A stretch of DNA of 64,000 bases from JABFSA01 sp963827515 (GTDB lineage: Bacteria; Acidobacteriota; Vicinamibacteria; Vicinamibacterales; UBA2999): NCBI GenBank assembly GCA_963827515.1, contig CAWHBF010000035.1, forward strand, positions 20,249 to 84,248, given 5' to 3'. The position numbers and the translations under genes are program-made. Shown here one piece after another: positions 35,679 to 44,929 of the stretch. The stretch's first letter is position 1. The number at the start of each line of letters is the position of its first letter. A model generated the notes under the pieces. It made no database searches, was not told the DNA's origin, and was given only the letters and a program-made list of their open reading frames with translations.

Positions 35679-36360
35679 ATGCGACGAACTGGACATGATT
35701 TCAGGTCTTTCGCGATTCACCAGGCGGGACATTGCAGAGAGTTTGCAGTCGATCTCCATCACTGAGATGCAAGACCGTGCTGTTTCGCGGCGATTGCAAG
35801 CCGTCGCCGTTCGAAAGTGCGTGCGGGGTGGGCGGTCTCAGCGTCCTGGGGACGTGAGCTGGCTGCATCTCCTTGCGCTCGAGCGAGCTGGGCCGTTGCA
35901 GCTCGTCCTGTTGAGCCGGGAGTCGTGGCCGTTGCTTACGGTCCTGAAGAGTCACAGAACATCCAGGGGTGGCGGTGATCAAGGCGCCTCTCGAGAAAGT
36001 GTTCGAGGCGCCACCATGCTGACCTGTTCAAGCATGGTTCGCCCGAGGTACGACGCGACTTTCATAAGTTCGACGCAGGAGGGGTGTCGCTGGCGCCTGA
36101 CGGGAATCGGCAGGGGAGATTTTTGCTGGTGCTATCAGAGTCGCGCGCTGAGCAGAGCATGTACGTTGATTTCTTGCTGACGCGGCCATGTCGCATCGAG
36201 CGCTGGACCTGTCAGGATCATACACACCACCGAATCAGAACGTTGTCGACATACCAGACCTCGCGGATCGTGACGGCATGGTCCAAAGCGGAATGGAAGC
36301 CGGCTGGAGGCAGGGCTTGGAAGCCATGGAGAAGCTGCTAACAGATGATCCCCAGCCGCT
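35669..36360 (+). pseudogene. Decayed ArsR regulator plus SRPBCC (AHSA1-like) gene pair
   Basis: Fragments in successive frames resemble an ArsR-SRPBCC pair: MVEYATN, then LDMISGLSRFTRRDIAESLQ in the place of the ArsR recognition region, LHLLALERAGPLQL resembling KHLKVLERAGL, then VIKAPLEKVFEA (start of an AHSA1 domain), LFKHGSPEVRRDF, FDAGGVSLAPDG, and the AHSA1 end DGMVQSGMEAGWRQGLEAME then KLL. Order and spacing fit, but stops and frame changes break every part. The parallels are individually weak and convincing mainly together. Confidence 0.5.
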
Positions 36361-36938
36361 CGTGGACGCCAGACGCCAGCCTCGTCACCGATCAGAAGAG
36401 CTCGCGCTGCGGGTACCGGACTCGGCCTTGGCCACACGCGCTGGAGATAGTGGCGGGTGAGAGAGTCCGAAACCTGTATACAGATTTCGGACACGGGACG
36501 TTTTCTCTCTCGGATGGCGAGCTAACGTTCTGACCCGCAGTCGCTTTAATTACTCGCGCCTTAAGCTGCCTGGATTAGCCAGTTGCGAATTCCGTACCTA
36601 ACACCCAGCCAAGTTCGAACCCCGGGTCGGCCGCACACGTAAGATCAGGATTCACAAGTACTTCCGTTCCCGCGAGCACCACTTGCCAACGAGAATGGTT
36701 TTCTCCCAGCCCATTCATCAGATCTCGTGGTGTTTCCTGAGCTAATTCTTAGATGGTGAACCTATCGACCGCGAGTGACATTCACGAGTGGCATTCTGAG
36801 TCTCTAAATCTCAGGGACGATGCGAGCTCGGTAGCTAAAGTTGACGCACTTGCATCGAGTGACAAACGGGAAACACCGGGGCGATAAGGCGGGCTCCTGC
36901 AGACGAACTGCTACACTCTGGGGCCGTTTAGGAGACTC
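36361..36938. other. Intergenic region with a large palindrome, no gene seen
   Basis: About 580 bases, noticeably more AT-rich than the rest of the window, with no domain resemblance in any frame. The one clear structure is the palindrome at 36465-36492, listed separately. Confidence 0.5.
36465..36492. promoter_or_regulatory. 28-bp near-perfect palindrome (GntR-like operator candidate)
   Basis: Arms GTCCGAAA and TTTCGGAC flank a centre CTGTATACAG; only one base pair of 14 mismatches. The TGTATACA core resembles operators of GntR-family repressors. No regulator gene is adjacent, so the owner is unknown. Confidence 0.45.
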
Positions 36939-37968
36939 TTGATGCCCGAACAATTCGCTTCGCCCGAACGGCCGCCGCAGGCACGCTTGACACAAATGGC
37001 GACGGGGTTCATCCTGTCCCGTATCGTCTACACCGCCGCCAGCCTCGGCATCGCGGAGTATCTGGCATGTGGTTCCAAGGCCGCCGAAGACCTGGCCGCT
37101 CCCACGGGCTGCGATGCCGTGTCGCTTGCCCGGTTCATGCGGACCCTCACGAACTTCGGCATCCTGACACTGAGCGACGACGGTCGATTTTCGCTCACGC
37201 CGCTCGGCGAGCCCCTTAGAAGCGATGCGGTCGGCTCGGTCCGCAGCAGCATCTTGACCATGGCCGGGACAGTGGATGTGGCAGGCTTGGGAGGCGTTTC
37301 CGTCAACGGTCAAGACTGGCACGCCAGCTATGGATATGGTGTTCGGCATGCCGGCCTTCGACTGGCTCGCACAGCATCCGGACGAAGCGAGGCGTTTCAG
37401 TGAAACGATGGTCGCCGTTCACGGGGCGGAGCCGCCGGCGGTTGCCGCGGCATATGATTTTTCATCGTGCGGGTTGATCGTAGATGTGGGGGGTGCCAGC
37501 GGGAACCTACTTGGGCACGTGCTCGCGGCGCATTCTCAACCGAGGGGTGTGCTCTTCGACCTGCCGCAGGCCATGACGGACGCACCGGTGCGGCTACAGG
37601 CCCTCGGCGTCGCGGACCGCGTAACGATTCAGGGGGGCAACGCTTTCGATTCTGTTCCGCCGGGAGCCGATGCATATCTCCTTTCGCACGTGATTCACGA
37701 CTGGAATGAGGATAAGTGCCTCACCATCCTTCGCAATTGTCGCGCCGCGATGACCCCGACGAGCCGATTGCTCATCATCGAGCTGGTGTTACGCGAGGGC
37801 AATGCTCCTGGCTTTGGCAGCTCGGACATGGTGATGATGGCGTTGACCGGAGGTGCGGAGCGGACCGCCCGCGAGTTTGCCTCGCTGCTCGCACGAGCAG
37901 GCCTGACGATGACGCGTGTGCTTCCGACAACCACCAGCGCGAGCATCGTCGAAGCCCAGTCGGCATAG
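36939..37968 (+). pseudogene. SAM-dependent O-methyltransferase (dimerisation plus catalytic domain), one frameshift
   Basis: The N-terminal winged-helix dimerisation domain (MATGFILSRIVYTAASLGIA, ARFMRTLTNFGILTLSDDG, SLTPLGEPL) is in one frame to about 37270. The second frame takes over at MWQAWEAFPSTVKTGTPAM and holds the catalytic domain: LIVDVGGASGNLLGHVL (SAM loop), VLFDLPQAM, and the SHVIHDWNEDKCLTIL region with the catalytic His typical of hydroxyindole and TcmN-type O-methyltransferases. Only one base indel separates intact halves. It ends at 37968. Confidence 0.82.
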
Positions 37969-38030
37969 ACGGTGCCGACGGTTTCGTCTTTGTACACGCC
38001 GTAGGTTTTAGCGGAGCGCATTGACAGGGT

Positions 38031-38078
38031 TTTCAACGTTTGCGAGATAGGGTGATTTCATCCTAGAACTCTCCATCG
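38031..38078. repeat. Intergenic repeat, copy 2
   Basis: Contains GTTTTCAACG, then AGGGTGATTTCAT and TAGAACT at the same spacing as the block at 22417-22466. It lies between the methyltransferase and VOC genes. Confidence 0.4.
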
Positions 38079-38214
38079 GCGCCTGTTCGAAGACTCTGGG
38101 TGCGCGACCGGGTGCGCGAAAAGCGAAGCGACGGCGTCACGCGGACACGCCTAACGGTCCGACGTGCTCTCGCTTACCGTTGTCAGAATAGACGCCACTT
38201 TGTAGATTGGACAC

Positions 38215-38652
38215 ATGGCGCTTAAACGGATGGACAACGTAGGAATCGTCGTCGATGACCTCGCAGCGACGATTGATTTCTTTCGCGAGCTCGGCCTTGA
38301 GCTCGAAGGGCGGGCCACGATCGAAGGAGAATGGGCCGGACGTGTCACTGGACTGGGCGATCAACGCGTCGAGATCGCCATGATGCGCACGCCGGACGGC
38401 CACGGCCGGCTCGAGCTCTCCCGCTTTCTCACGCCGCCTACCGTCGCGGATCACCGAAACGCCCCGGTGAACGCTCTAGGCTACCTGCGCGTCATGTTCG
38501 CCGTGGACGACATCGACGAGACGCTCGAGAGGCTCCGCAAGCGCGGAGCGCAGCTCGTAGGCGAAGTAGTCCGGTACAAAGACGCGTATCGGCTCTGCTA
38601 CATCCGCGGGCCTGAAGGGCTTCTCATCGGACTCGCCCAAGAACTCAGCTGA
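38215..38652 (+). CDS. VOC-superfamily (glyoxalase/dioxygenase fold) protein
   Basis: 145 residues with two beta-alpha-beta-beta-beta modules. The N-terminal module opens with MDNVGIVVDDLAATIDFFRE and GLELEGRATIEGEW; the second with LRVMFAVDDIDETLERLRKR and IRGPEGLLIGLAQEL. Potential metal ligands are His or Glu near RLELSRF and PEGLLIGL. Family activities range from glyoxalase to dioxygenase or antibiotic binding; nothing specific can be assigned. No close operon partner. Confidence 0.85.
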   Translation: MALKRMDNVGIVVDDLAATIDFFRELGLELEGRATIEGEWAGRVTGLGDQRVEIAMMRTPDGHGRLELSRFLTPPTVADHRNAPVNALGYLRVMFAVDDIDETLERLRKRGAQLVGEVVRYKDAYRLCYIRGPEGLLIGLAQELS

Positions 38653-38689
38653 GCGCCGGCACCCCGGGAGGCGCGTTTCCGGCCGCCAC

Positions 38690-39460
38690 GCAGGAACGAC
38701 GTCGCGGTTTCGGCGAATCGAGGTGCGCTGTCGCCAAAGGCCGGCTCATGGCGGCGTTCGGAACCACCCACAGGACGATTCCGGAATCGCCGCGTTCAAC
38801 TCGAATGCGAGCGAGACGGGATAGACCGGATCGCGATCGCCGAAGACGAGGAGTGTCTCGGCGCTGATCGTTGCAAGGTATGGCGGGGTGAAGTTCACGT
38901 CGTCGAACTATCGGCCAACGCCCGACCGTGTGCAAACAGCTACGGCAGCGACGCGTCCCATGTCGGTGACGCTTCAGCATCAGATCCATTTCGACCTCAC
39001 CGAACATCGATTCCGATGTCTGTCGCTGGAGTGCCCGAGCCTGAGCCGGAAAGTAGGGCGGTGCGCTCACGATCACCATCGACTCGATGCGGGTTGGCGG
39101 GCCGTCGCCATGTGAAGCAAGGTGATACCACCGCCACTCAGACCGACGGCTTCAGCGTGTCGAGCTCGAGATGACGGAGCAATTCTGCACGTCATCGGCC
39201 GCTGCCGGAACGAAAACGCCGGATGGATTTGTCGATGCACCGTGGCCGCGTAGATCCGCCGCATTAAGACGAAACCCGGATGGCGGTTCTTGAAGATGTA
39301 CTTCCGGCTGGCGAGTGGCTCATGAACCCAGCAGCCCAGCAACGGCTCTCGATCACGGCCACCTCGTAATCCAGCTCAAGCAGTTGATCTCGACTACTTG
39401 CGCATCGCTCGCCGAGGAGTATCCAGAGTGCCGATTCGAAGACGAGCGGAGATCTGGCCA
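38690..39460 (-). pseudogene. Alpha/beta-fold hydrolase, multiply frame-disrupted
   Basis: Minus-strand pieces in several frames join into an alpha/beta hydrolase: AVGLSGGGITLLHMATA carries the nucleophile elbow GLSGG, followed by VSAPPYFPAQARALQRQ and SESMFGEVEMDLM; then VNFTPPYLATISAETLLVFG with the Asp in FGDRDPVYPVSLAFEL; finally LWVVPNAAMS in place of the catalytic-His loop. At least four frame changes. The N-terminal part (to about 39460) is very eroded. Clear decay rather than one sequencing slip. Confidence 0.6.
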
Positions 39461-39565
39461 TCGTTCACGATGGGCCGCGATCGGCTGCGCCCCACTTGAC
39501 CGTACCCTTGATAGTCTACGAGACGCTCGCATGGGGCGCGCACAGGATCGGAAGGACAGCCAAGC

Positions 39566-40366
39566 ATGTTGCTGAAGGACAGAATCGCGGTGATCTACGG
39601 CGGTAGCGGCGCAATTGGTGGGGCCGCTGCACGTGTGTTCGCCCGCGAAGGCGCCACCGTATTCTTGGTCGGGCGAACGCGGCGACGACTCGAGGCGATC
39701 GCGCACGAAATCACGGCGGCGGGCGGCAAGGTCGAGACTGCGCAGGTCGATGTGCTCGACGAAACAGCGGTTGCGAAGCACGCAAGCTCTGTGGCCACCC
39801 AGGCAGGGAGTATCGACATCGCGCTGAATGCCACCAGCGTCATGCACGATCAGGGTACGCTGCTAGCCGACCTCTCGATGGAGACTTTCATGGCACCCAT
39901 CGACGGCTTTCTGCGACCTCTGTTCATCACGTCCAAGGCTGTCGCGCAGCACATGGGATCGAAGCGCCCGGGCGTCATCCTCACGCTGACCGCGCCTGCG
40001 TCCAAGATGACCGTACCTGGTCACCTCGGCCACATTGTGAGCTGTGCCGCGATTGAGTCGTTTTCGCGCGCCTTGGCAGGTGAACTCTCCTCTCGCAATG
40101 TGCGAGTGATCTGCATCCGATCCCACGCCATCGCCGATGCTCCCGAAGCGGGTTCGTACACCGGTGAGTTGTTTGGTCCGAAGGCCGAGGCCGCGGGTGT
40201 GTCGGTATCACAATGGCTCGAGGGCGCAGCGCAGACGACGATGCTCAAGCGCCTGCCGACCCTCGCCGACGTCGCGGAGACGGCCGCATTCCTGGCCTCT
40301 GATCGGGCGGGTGCGATGACCGCGGCGGTAGCCAACTTGACCTGCGGTGCAGTCGTTGATGCGTGA
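39566..40366 (+). CDS. SDR-family protein with atypical active site
   Basis: 266 residues with the classical SDR nucleotide loop YGGSGAIGGAAARVF and an acidic-strand DVLDETAV. The usual Tyr-x3-Lys is missing: where YxxxK is expected the sequence is GHIVSCAAIESFSRAL, and the catalytic Ser region is LTLTAPAS. The fold is intact to the C-terminal LASDRAGAMTAAVANLTCG. It may be a binding or non-oxidoreductase member. ATG 39566 follows an AAGGA-type ribosome site. It is encoded alone. Confidence 0.85.
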   Translation: MLLKDRIAVIYGGSGAIGGAAARVFAREGATVFLVGRTRRRLEAIAHEITAAGGKVETAQVDVLDETAVAKHASSVATQAGSIDIALNATSVMHDQGTLLADLSMETFMAPIDGFLRPLFITSKAVAQHMGSKRPGVILTLTAPASKMTVPGHLGHIVSCAAIESFSRALAGELSSRNVRVICIRSHAIADAPEAGSYTGELFGPKAEAAGVSVSQWLEGAAQTTMLKRLPTLADVAETAAFLASDRAGAMTAAVANLTCGAVVDA

Positions 40367-40434
40367 GGTGGGGTTGGCGATAGCTTCGCATTAGGGAGTG
40401 TCAGCGGCGTTCTTCCAGTCGATTGTATCCAGCA

Positions 40435-41668
40435 TCAGTGATCAGCCAGCCTCACAGCCGTTCGCAGCAGGCTCCATGTCGCGTACAGCAGCAACACGTT
40501 CCTGAACACGAGGACGAACGTCCGTCCGAGATCGAGACCGCCGTCGAACGTCGGACTCGGAAAGAAGGCGGGCACGAGGAACGTGCTGAAGAAGATGCAC
40601 CACAGCGCGCCGGTGCCAACCCCGGCGTCCGGCCGGCGCCGGGCGAACAGCGCCAGGGCCGCGAGCGGCGCGAGCCACAGATGGTACTGCGGGCTCAGTC
40701 ACAACGCCGAACGCCACGAACGTGGTGACCGGCAGTAGCACCAGCGTAGCCGTGACCCCGAGCGTCATCGAGTCGGCATCTGCTCCAGAACTGAGTTTCT
40801 GGCGCCAGGCGGCCCACGTGGCGAGAACGACGCTCCCGAGCGTCGCGGTCGCCCACACGACCCTGGCTGGTGCGATCAGTCTGTCCGCGACGGGACCCGT
40901 GACTTCATACCAGCGGCTCGCCAGTTCCCACGTCGCGGGCACGCCGGCGAAGTGAGACAGCCAGAGCGCCGATGCCCACAGCGATTCGGCTTCCAGGCCG
41001 CGGTGGGTGTGAACGTTCGCAAAACGCCACCACGGCACTGACCACGACAAGGCGATCAGCGGCAGCAGCCCCGCGCCCATGCCGATCGCGAACTGCCTGG
41101 CCGTGCGCGAACTTCGTCGCCACGCCACCGCAGCCAACACGGGCACGAAGACAGCGGGATATACCTTTGTCCCGACGGCAACGGCGGCCATCAGACCGGC
41201 CACGCCGGCCCATCCCGACGAGAGCGCAAGCACGGCTGCGACCGACAGCAACGCGGGAATCACGTCATAGCGCTGCAGAAGGATGTGGCCCAGCGCGGCC
41301 GTCGCCAGCGTGTACATGACAAACGGCAGCGCATCGGGCGGGCGATGCCGGTCGCGAAAGCCGGTCCAGAGGAGCGCGGCCTTGATCAGCGCGTCGAGGC
41401 AGAGAATCAACAAACCGAAGAACAATCGGAATTGGCCGAGGTCTTCTGCCAGCATCGTCGGGCCTGCAAACCAGGCCAGGACATACGGTGGGTACTCGAA
41501 GGGCACGTCGACGTAGACCCGCTTGCCGTCGAGCACGGCGTTCATCAAGGCCATGTACTGCTCGAGATCGCGGGACGTACGCCCCAGGAACAGCCTGCTC
41601 AGGAACGGAAGGGTCCCGATCGACCAGAGCGCCACGCCAAGCGATAGTCGACCGAGACCCGACTTCAT
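40435..41668 (-). pseudogene. GT87-like (DUF2029) polyprenyl-phosphate mannosyltransferase, one frameshift
   Basis: A multi-pass membrane glycosyltransferase: LEQYMALMNAVLDGKRVYVD then FEYPPYVLAWFAGP with the acidic/aromatic extracytoplasmic loop of GT-C enzymes, and ALLSVAAVLALSSGWAGVAG then KVYPAVFVPVLAAVAWR. Near 40700 the frame changes: after TTFVAFGVV the natural continuation LSPQYHLWLAPLAALALFAR, then CIFFSTFLVPAFFPSPTFDG and the end at 40435, is in the next frame. The product would be about 410 residues. Start ATG 41668 overlaps the stop of a small upstream gene (ATGA). Confidence 0.78.
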
Positions 41669-41865
41669 GCGAACAACCCCTCAAGGACCAACGGCGGCGG
41701 CTGCAGGTCGCAGCGCCTCGAGACCGCAAGCGAACCAGCGCGGCGACATCTTCGACGCTGAGGCTCTTCAAGCAGAGGTTGTCGTTGCAGGGAGATAAGA
41801 GTGAAGAGAAACACGAGCGGGATTCTGACCCAGTAGTCGATAGCCTGCATCAGGTCCGGATTCAT
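41665..41865 (-). CDS. Small membrane protein coupled to the GT87-like gene
   Basis: 66 codons starting MNPDLMQAIDYWVRIPLVFL with one membrane segment and a basic, Arg-rich tail. Its TGA overlaps the downstream ATG by the ATGA pattern, the main reason for calling it. No family recognised; no strong ribosome site. Confidence 0.4.
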   Translation of the reverse strand: MNPDLMQAIDYWVRIPLVFLFTLISLQRQPLLEEPQRRRCRRAGSLAVSRRCDLQPPPLVLEGLFA

Positions 41866-41887
41866 GGACGTTTCGTTTCGAAGCGTA

Positions 41888-43096
41888 CTACGCCGCCAGA
41901 GAACCTGGTCGGGGCTCCGACAGTAGCAGCCTGACGGTGCGCAGCGGATGCCGCGCGTCGTCGCGAACCGTGGCCCAGCCGATTCTCCGCAGATAAAGCG
42001 CCAGAAATGCGAAGAGCAGAACGGTCGTGATGTAAAGCACCGACCCGAGCCGGAACACATCCGGAGCCACGGCGTAGAGCGCGAGGCCGATGGATGCCGT
42101 GATGTTGCGGGGACCCCGCTTGTCCGGCACCAGGAGCACGATCAGCAGATGCCGGGCCACCCGCATCTTGATGCCGACGAACATCGCGAACGGAACGAGC
42201 GACCACCCGATTCGATCCTCCATGTCGAACCCGAGTCGCGTCTCGACGTACCACAGCACAATCGTGAAGGGCACGACCAGCAGAATCGCCGCGACCGTGT
42301 CGTAGATGTTGCCTTTGACCTCGTCGTGGAACGTGAAGATGGTCAGGTAGTTGTCCCAGATGAAATAGGGCAGTACGAAACCGGCGAACAGGATGGCGGC
42401 GAAGATCATCGCCGTGCCACGCCGCATGGTCAGCAACTCCCCCGCGTACGCCGCCGGCGAGAGCTTCATCGTGATGGCGAGCGCCATCAGGAGGTGACTG
42501 GCTTCGCGCCTGGAACGGGCGAGGACGAGCGCGATCATGACCACGACGAGCATGGCGAGGTACGAGTCGTCCTGCACGTAGACGAACCGATTTCCGAAGT
42601 ACGCGAAGTTCAGGTACAGGAGGGGAAAGAGGTACCACCGCGTGTTCAGGAAATACCAAAGGGACAGCGCCACGAACAGCGCGGCGAGCAGCAGGACCAT
42701 GCCGTAGAACTCGATTCCCGTCGCCGCCCCTATGGCATACAGCCCCGCCGTCGTGAGCAAGCCCGCCGGTGGATAGGGAGCTGATTCCTCCCTGGTCCAC
42801 GTCGCCCTCTCGAGCGGTGTCTGTTCAAGCCGCGCCTTGGTGTACATGTCGAGCGGATCATTCAACACGACCTTGGCGACGTACAAATTGCCGATCGTGT
42901 CCGTGCCGTAGGTGTCGTGCTGGCGAACGCCGCTGAGCAGCGGGAAACGGGCGTAATCGACGTAAGCCCGCGGGACGTTCGGAATCGCCACGGCGATCAT
43001 GTGCAGGACCGTCGCGGCAATCACCGTGTATTGGACGGGTCGGTTCACCCGTAACAGGAATCTGTCGACCGCCGCCGCCGCTTCGAGAAAAGTCAC
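41888..43096 (-). CDS. Integral membrane protein, GT-C-like
   Basis: 402 residues from GTG 43096, which directly follows AGGAGGG; the longer open frame to 43177 lacks a better site. About ten transmembrane helices. The first extracytoplasmic loop contains HDTYGTDTIGNLYVAKVVLN and DPLDMYTKARLE, followed by PYPPAGLLTTAGLYAIG, an arrangement like DUF2029/GT87 membrane glycosyltransferases. With the next gene on the same strand also GT87-like, both probably act on cell-envelope glycans. The exact family is not certain. Confidence 0.72.
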   Translation of the reverse strand: MTFLEAAAAVDRFLLRVNRPVQYTVIAATVLHMIAVAIPNVPRAYVDYARFPLLSGVRQHDTYGTDTIGNLYVAKVVLNDPLDMYTKARLEQTPLERATWTREESAPYPPAGLLTTAGLYAIGAATGIEFYGMVLLLAALFVALSLWYFLNTRWYLFPLLYLNFAYFGNRFVYVQDDSYLAMLVVVMIALVLARSRREASHLLMALAITMKLSPAAYAGELLTMRRGTAMIFAAILFAGFVLPYFIWDNYLTIFTFHDEVKGNIYDTVAAILLVVPFTIVLWYVETRLGFDMEDRIGWSLVPFAMFVGIKMRVARHLLIVLLVPDKRGPRNITASIGLALYAVAPDVFRLGSVLYITTVLLFAFLALYLRRIGWATVRDDARHPLRTVRLLLSEPRPGSLAA

Positions 43097-43207
43097 TTCC
43101 CTCCTGGTCCGGCCGAACCGCCTAGAGTAGCAGAGCACAGGTCGACTCGGACCGGCTGAGAATGCAGAGTCCGGCACAGGTAGAAGAGCCGCCTCAGACG
43201 CGCTCTA

Positions 43208-43320
43208 ATGATCGTGGAGGCGGTGTTCGCCGTGATGCTTCTTGTCGGATGTGGACTGATGCTGAGGACGATGGCGCGTCTGAACTCGGTTGACCTCGGA
43301 TTTCGGCCTGATCATGCCGC
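43208..43320 (+). pseudogene. MacB-like (ADOP) ABC permease fragment
   Basis: About 37 codons read EAVFAVMLLVGCGLMLRTMA then RLNSVDLGFRPDH, the middle transmembrane segment of the large two-domain MacB-like permeases abundant in Acidobacteria. Nothing before or after continues the homology, so it is a scar of a lost gene next to the SRPBCC gene end. Confidence 0.6.
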
Positions 43321-43959
43321 TTGGCGATTCGCTCGACTCCGGCCGGTGCGCGCCGCTTTCAGCGCTTCCGCTCGCTGTTTCACGCCCAGCAGCATCCGCC
43401 GCGTCATGATGAACGCGGCTGGTTCCATGACGCGCATGAATAACCACGTACTGATGGTGTTGGCGAAACGTTGGGTGCCGCGCGACACCAGTCGCGTTCG
43501 ACCTTCGTCGAGCGGGTACAGTCCGAACTGCCAGACCCATTGGAACCCGTCGTTTGTGCCGGACAGGACGAGCGCGCGATAGGGCTCAATCGCGGTCACC
43601 GGGAACCCTTGGCCTCGTCCAAGGGGAATCACGTCCCTCGCCGACAACTGCTGAAATTCGGGAAGAACGCGATTCGCGCTCGGACGATCGAGGTAGCCAA
43701 AAAGCCGATCGAGCCAGTCATAGCTGTACAAACCGCCGCGCCGATAGCCCATCTGCACAAGCCACGGCCAGATGTCCTCCGGCGGCGCGTCGACCGTGAG
43801 CGCATGCGTTGCCGAATGCGTCGGATTGGCGATGACGGGATCACCCGCCATGACGCGCGTGAGATCCTCGTCGGTCGTTCCCCAACGACGGAACCAACGT
43901 CGGACGGGGAACCAGTACAGCAAGGTGAGTGCGAGGATCACGAGAAATGTGAACAGCAT
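43312..43959 (-). CDS. Membrane-anchored SRPBCC-family protein
   Basis: 215 residues with an N-terminal membrane helix (MLFTFLVILALTLLYWFPV) and a START-like SRPBCC domain: HALTVDAPPEDIWPWLVQMG then RRGGLYSYDWLDRLFGYLDR and the ligand-pocket strand WQFGLYPLDEGRTRLVSRG. This type occurs in Actinobacteria and Acidobacteria with unknown ligands. It lies 32 bases downstream of an alpha/beta hydrolase that itself follows a second SRPBCC protein, so the three probably form a functional group. Confidence 0.82.
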   Translation of the reverse strand: MLFTFLVILALTLLYWFPVRRWFRRWGTTDEDLTRVMAGDPVIANPTHSATHALTVDAPPEDIWPWLVQMGYRRGGLYSYDWLDRLFGYLDRPSANRVLPEFQQLSARDVIPLGRGQGFPVTAIEPYRALVLSGTNDGFQWVWQFGLYPLDEGRTRLVSRGTQRFANTISTWLFMRVMEPAAFIMTRRMLLGVKQRAEALKAARTGRSRANRQAA

Positions 43960-43991
43960 GGCATCCTCCTATGCCCTCGACGGGACGTGCA

Positions 43992-44929
43992 TTACGCCAC
44001 CGAACGCCGTTCCGTCCCGCCTCGCTGGCCGCCTCTCTGCTTCAGGAAATCGAGGACACGCGCGTCCACGATTCGAGATTGGCTGAAACACATGTCATGA
44101 CGGCAGCGTGGGATCAGTTCGCCTTCGAAATCAGGAATCAACCGACGCGCGCGGGCCAGTGCCATTGGCGCGTCGTACAGCACTTCGCCGTCGCCGATGA
44201 GCAACAGCACCGGGAGCGTGCAAGGCGCGCAGATCGTCGTCGGACAATGCATTCGCCGCGTTCGCCGCGACACGCAGCGTTTCTGGCGGCATCTGAAAAT
44301 GCTTCTGCCCGAGATACATCAACTCGAGTACGGGCGTCGCATCCGCCCTGCCAGGTGCGTCCGTGAATCCCGCCCAGCGCATGAACGAGTTCACCGTCAG
44401 ACGTGTCGGGACGAACGTCATCAGCATCCCGCGCAGGGTGAACTGTCGAACCAGTGGCAACAGTCCGCCGGGAGACAACAGCACCAGCTTCGAAACGCGC
44501 TCCGGTGCGGCGAGCACGAACGAGAGCGCGAGCCATCCGCCGTACAGACATTCCTACGAGACACGCGCGGTCGAGGTGCAGCGCGTCGAACGTTTCTGTC
44601 AGCCACGCGACGTAATCGGCCGCGCTACGAACCGGCTCCCCTGGAATGCTCTTGCTCGGTTGCCCCATGATGTCGACGGCATACACGCGGTAGCTCTTCG
44701 CGAAATCCGCGACATTCGGCCACCACATCACTGACGTCGCCATGTATCCGTGCAACAACACCAATGCCGGCGCGTTCTTCGCGCCGGCCGCTACGACGTG
44801 CGTCGCCCCAAATCGGGTCGGGATGTCGAGTTCTTCGTACGGAACGGGCCACAGCTTCAGCGCGGCGTCATAGGCCGCGCGGAACCTGGCTTCACCTTCA
44901 GGAGTGTCGAACGGAGATGGGTGAGACAT
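43992..44929 (-). pseudogene. Alpha/beta-fold hydrolase, two frameshifts
   Basis: Starts at ATG 44929 (MSHPSPFDTPEGEARFRAAY). The oxyanion-hole region ALVLLHGYMATSVMWWPNV is in the first frame to the nucleophile elbow LVGMS near 44540. The next frame then carries YGGWLALSFVLAAPERVSKL and SPGGLLPLVRQFTLRGMLMT; a third frame from about 44230 gives VPVLLLIGDGEVLYDAP with the catalytic Asp and PRCRHDMCFSQSR with the His, ending at 43992. All catalytic elements remain. It overlaps the upstream SRPBCC fusion by 32 bases. Confidence 0.75.
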
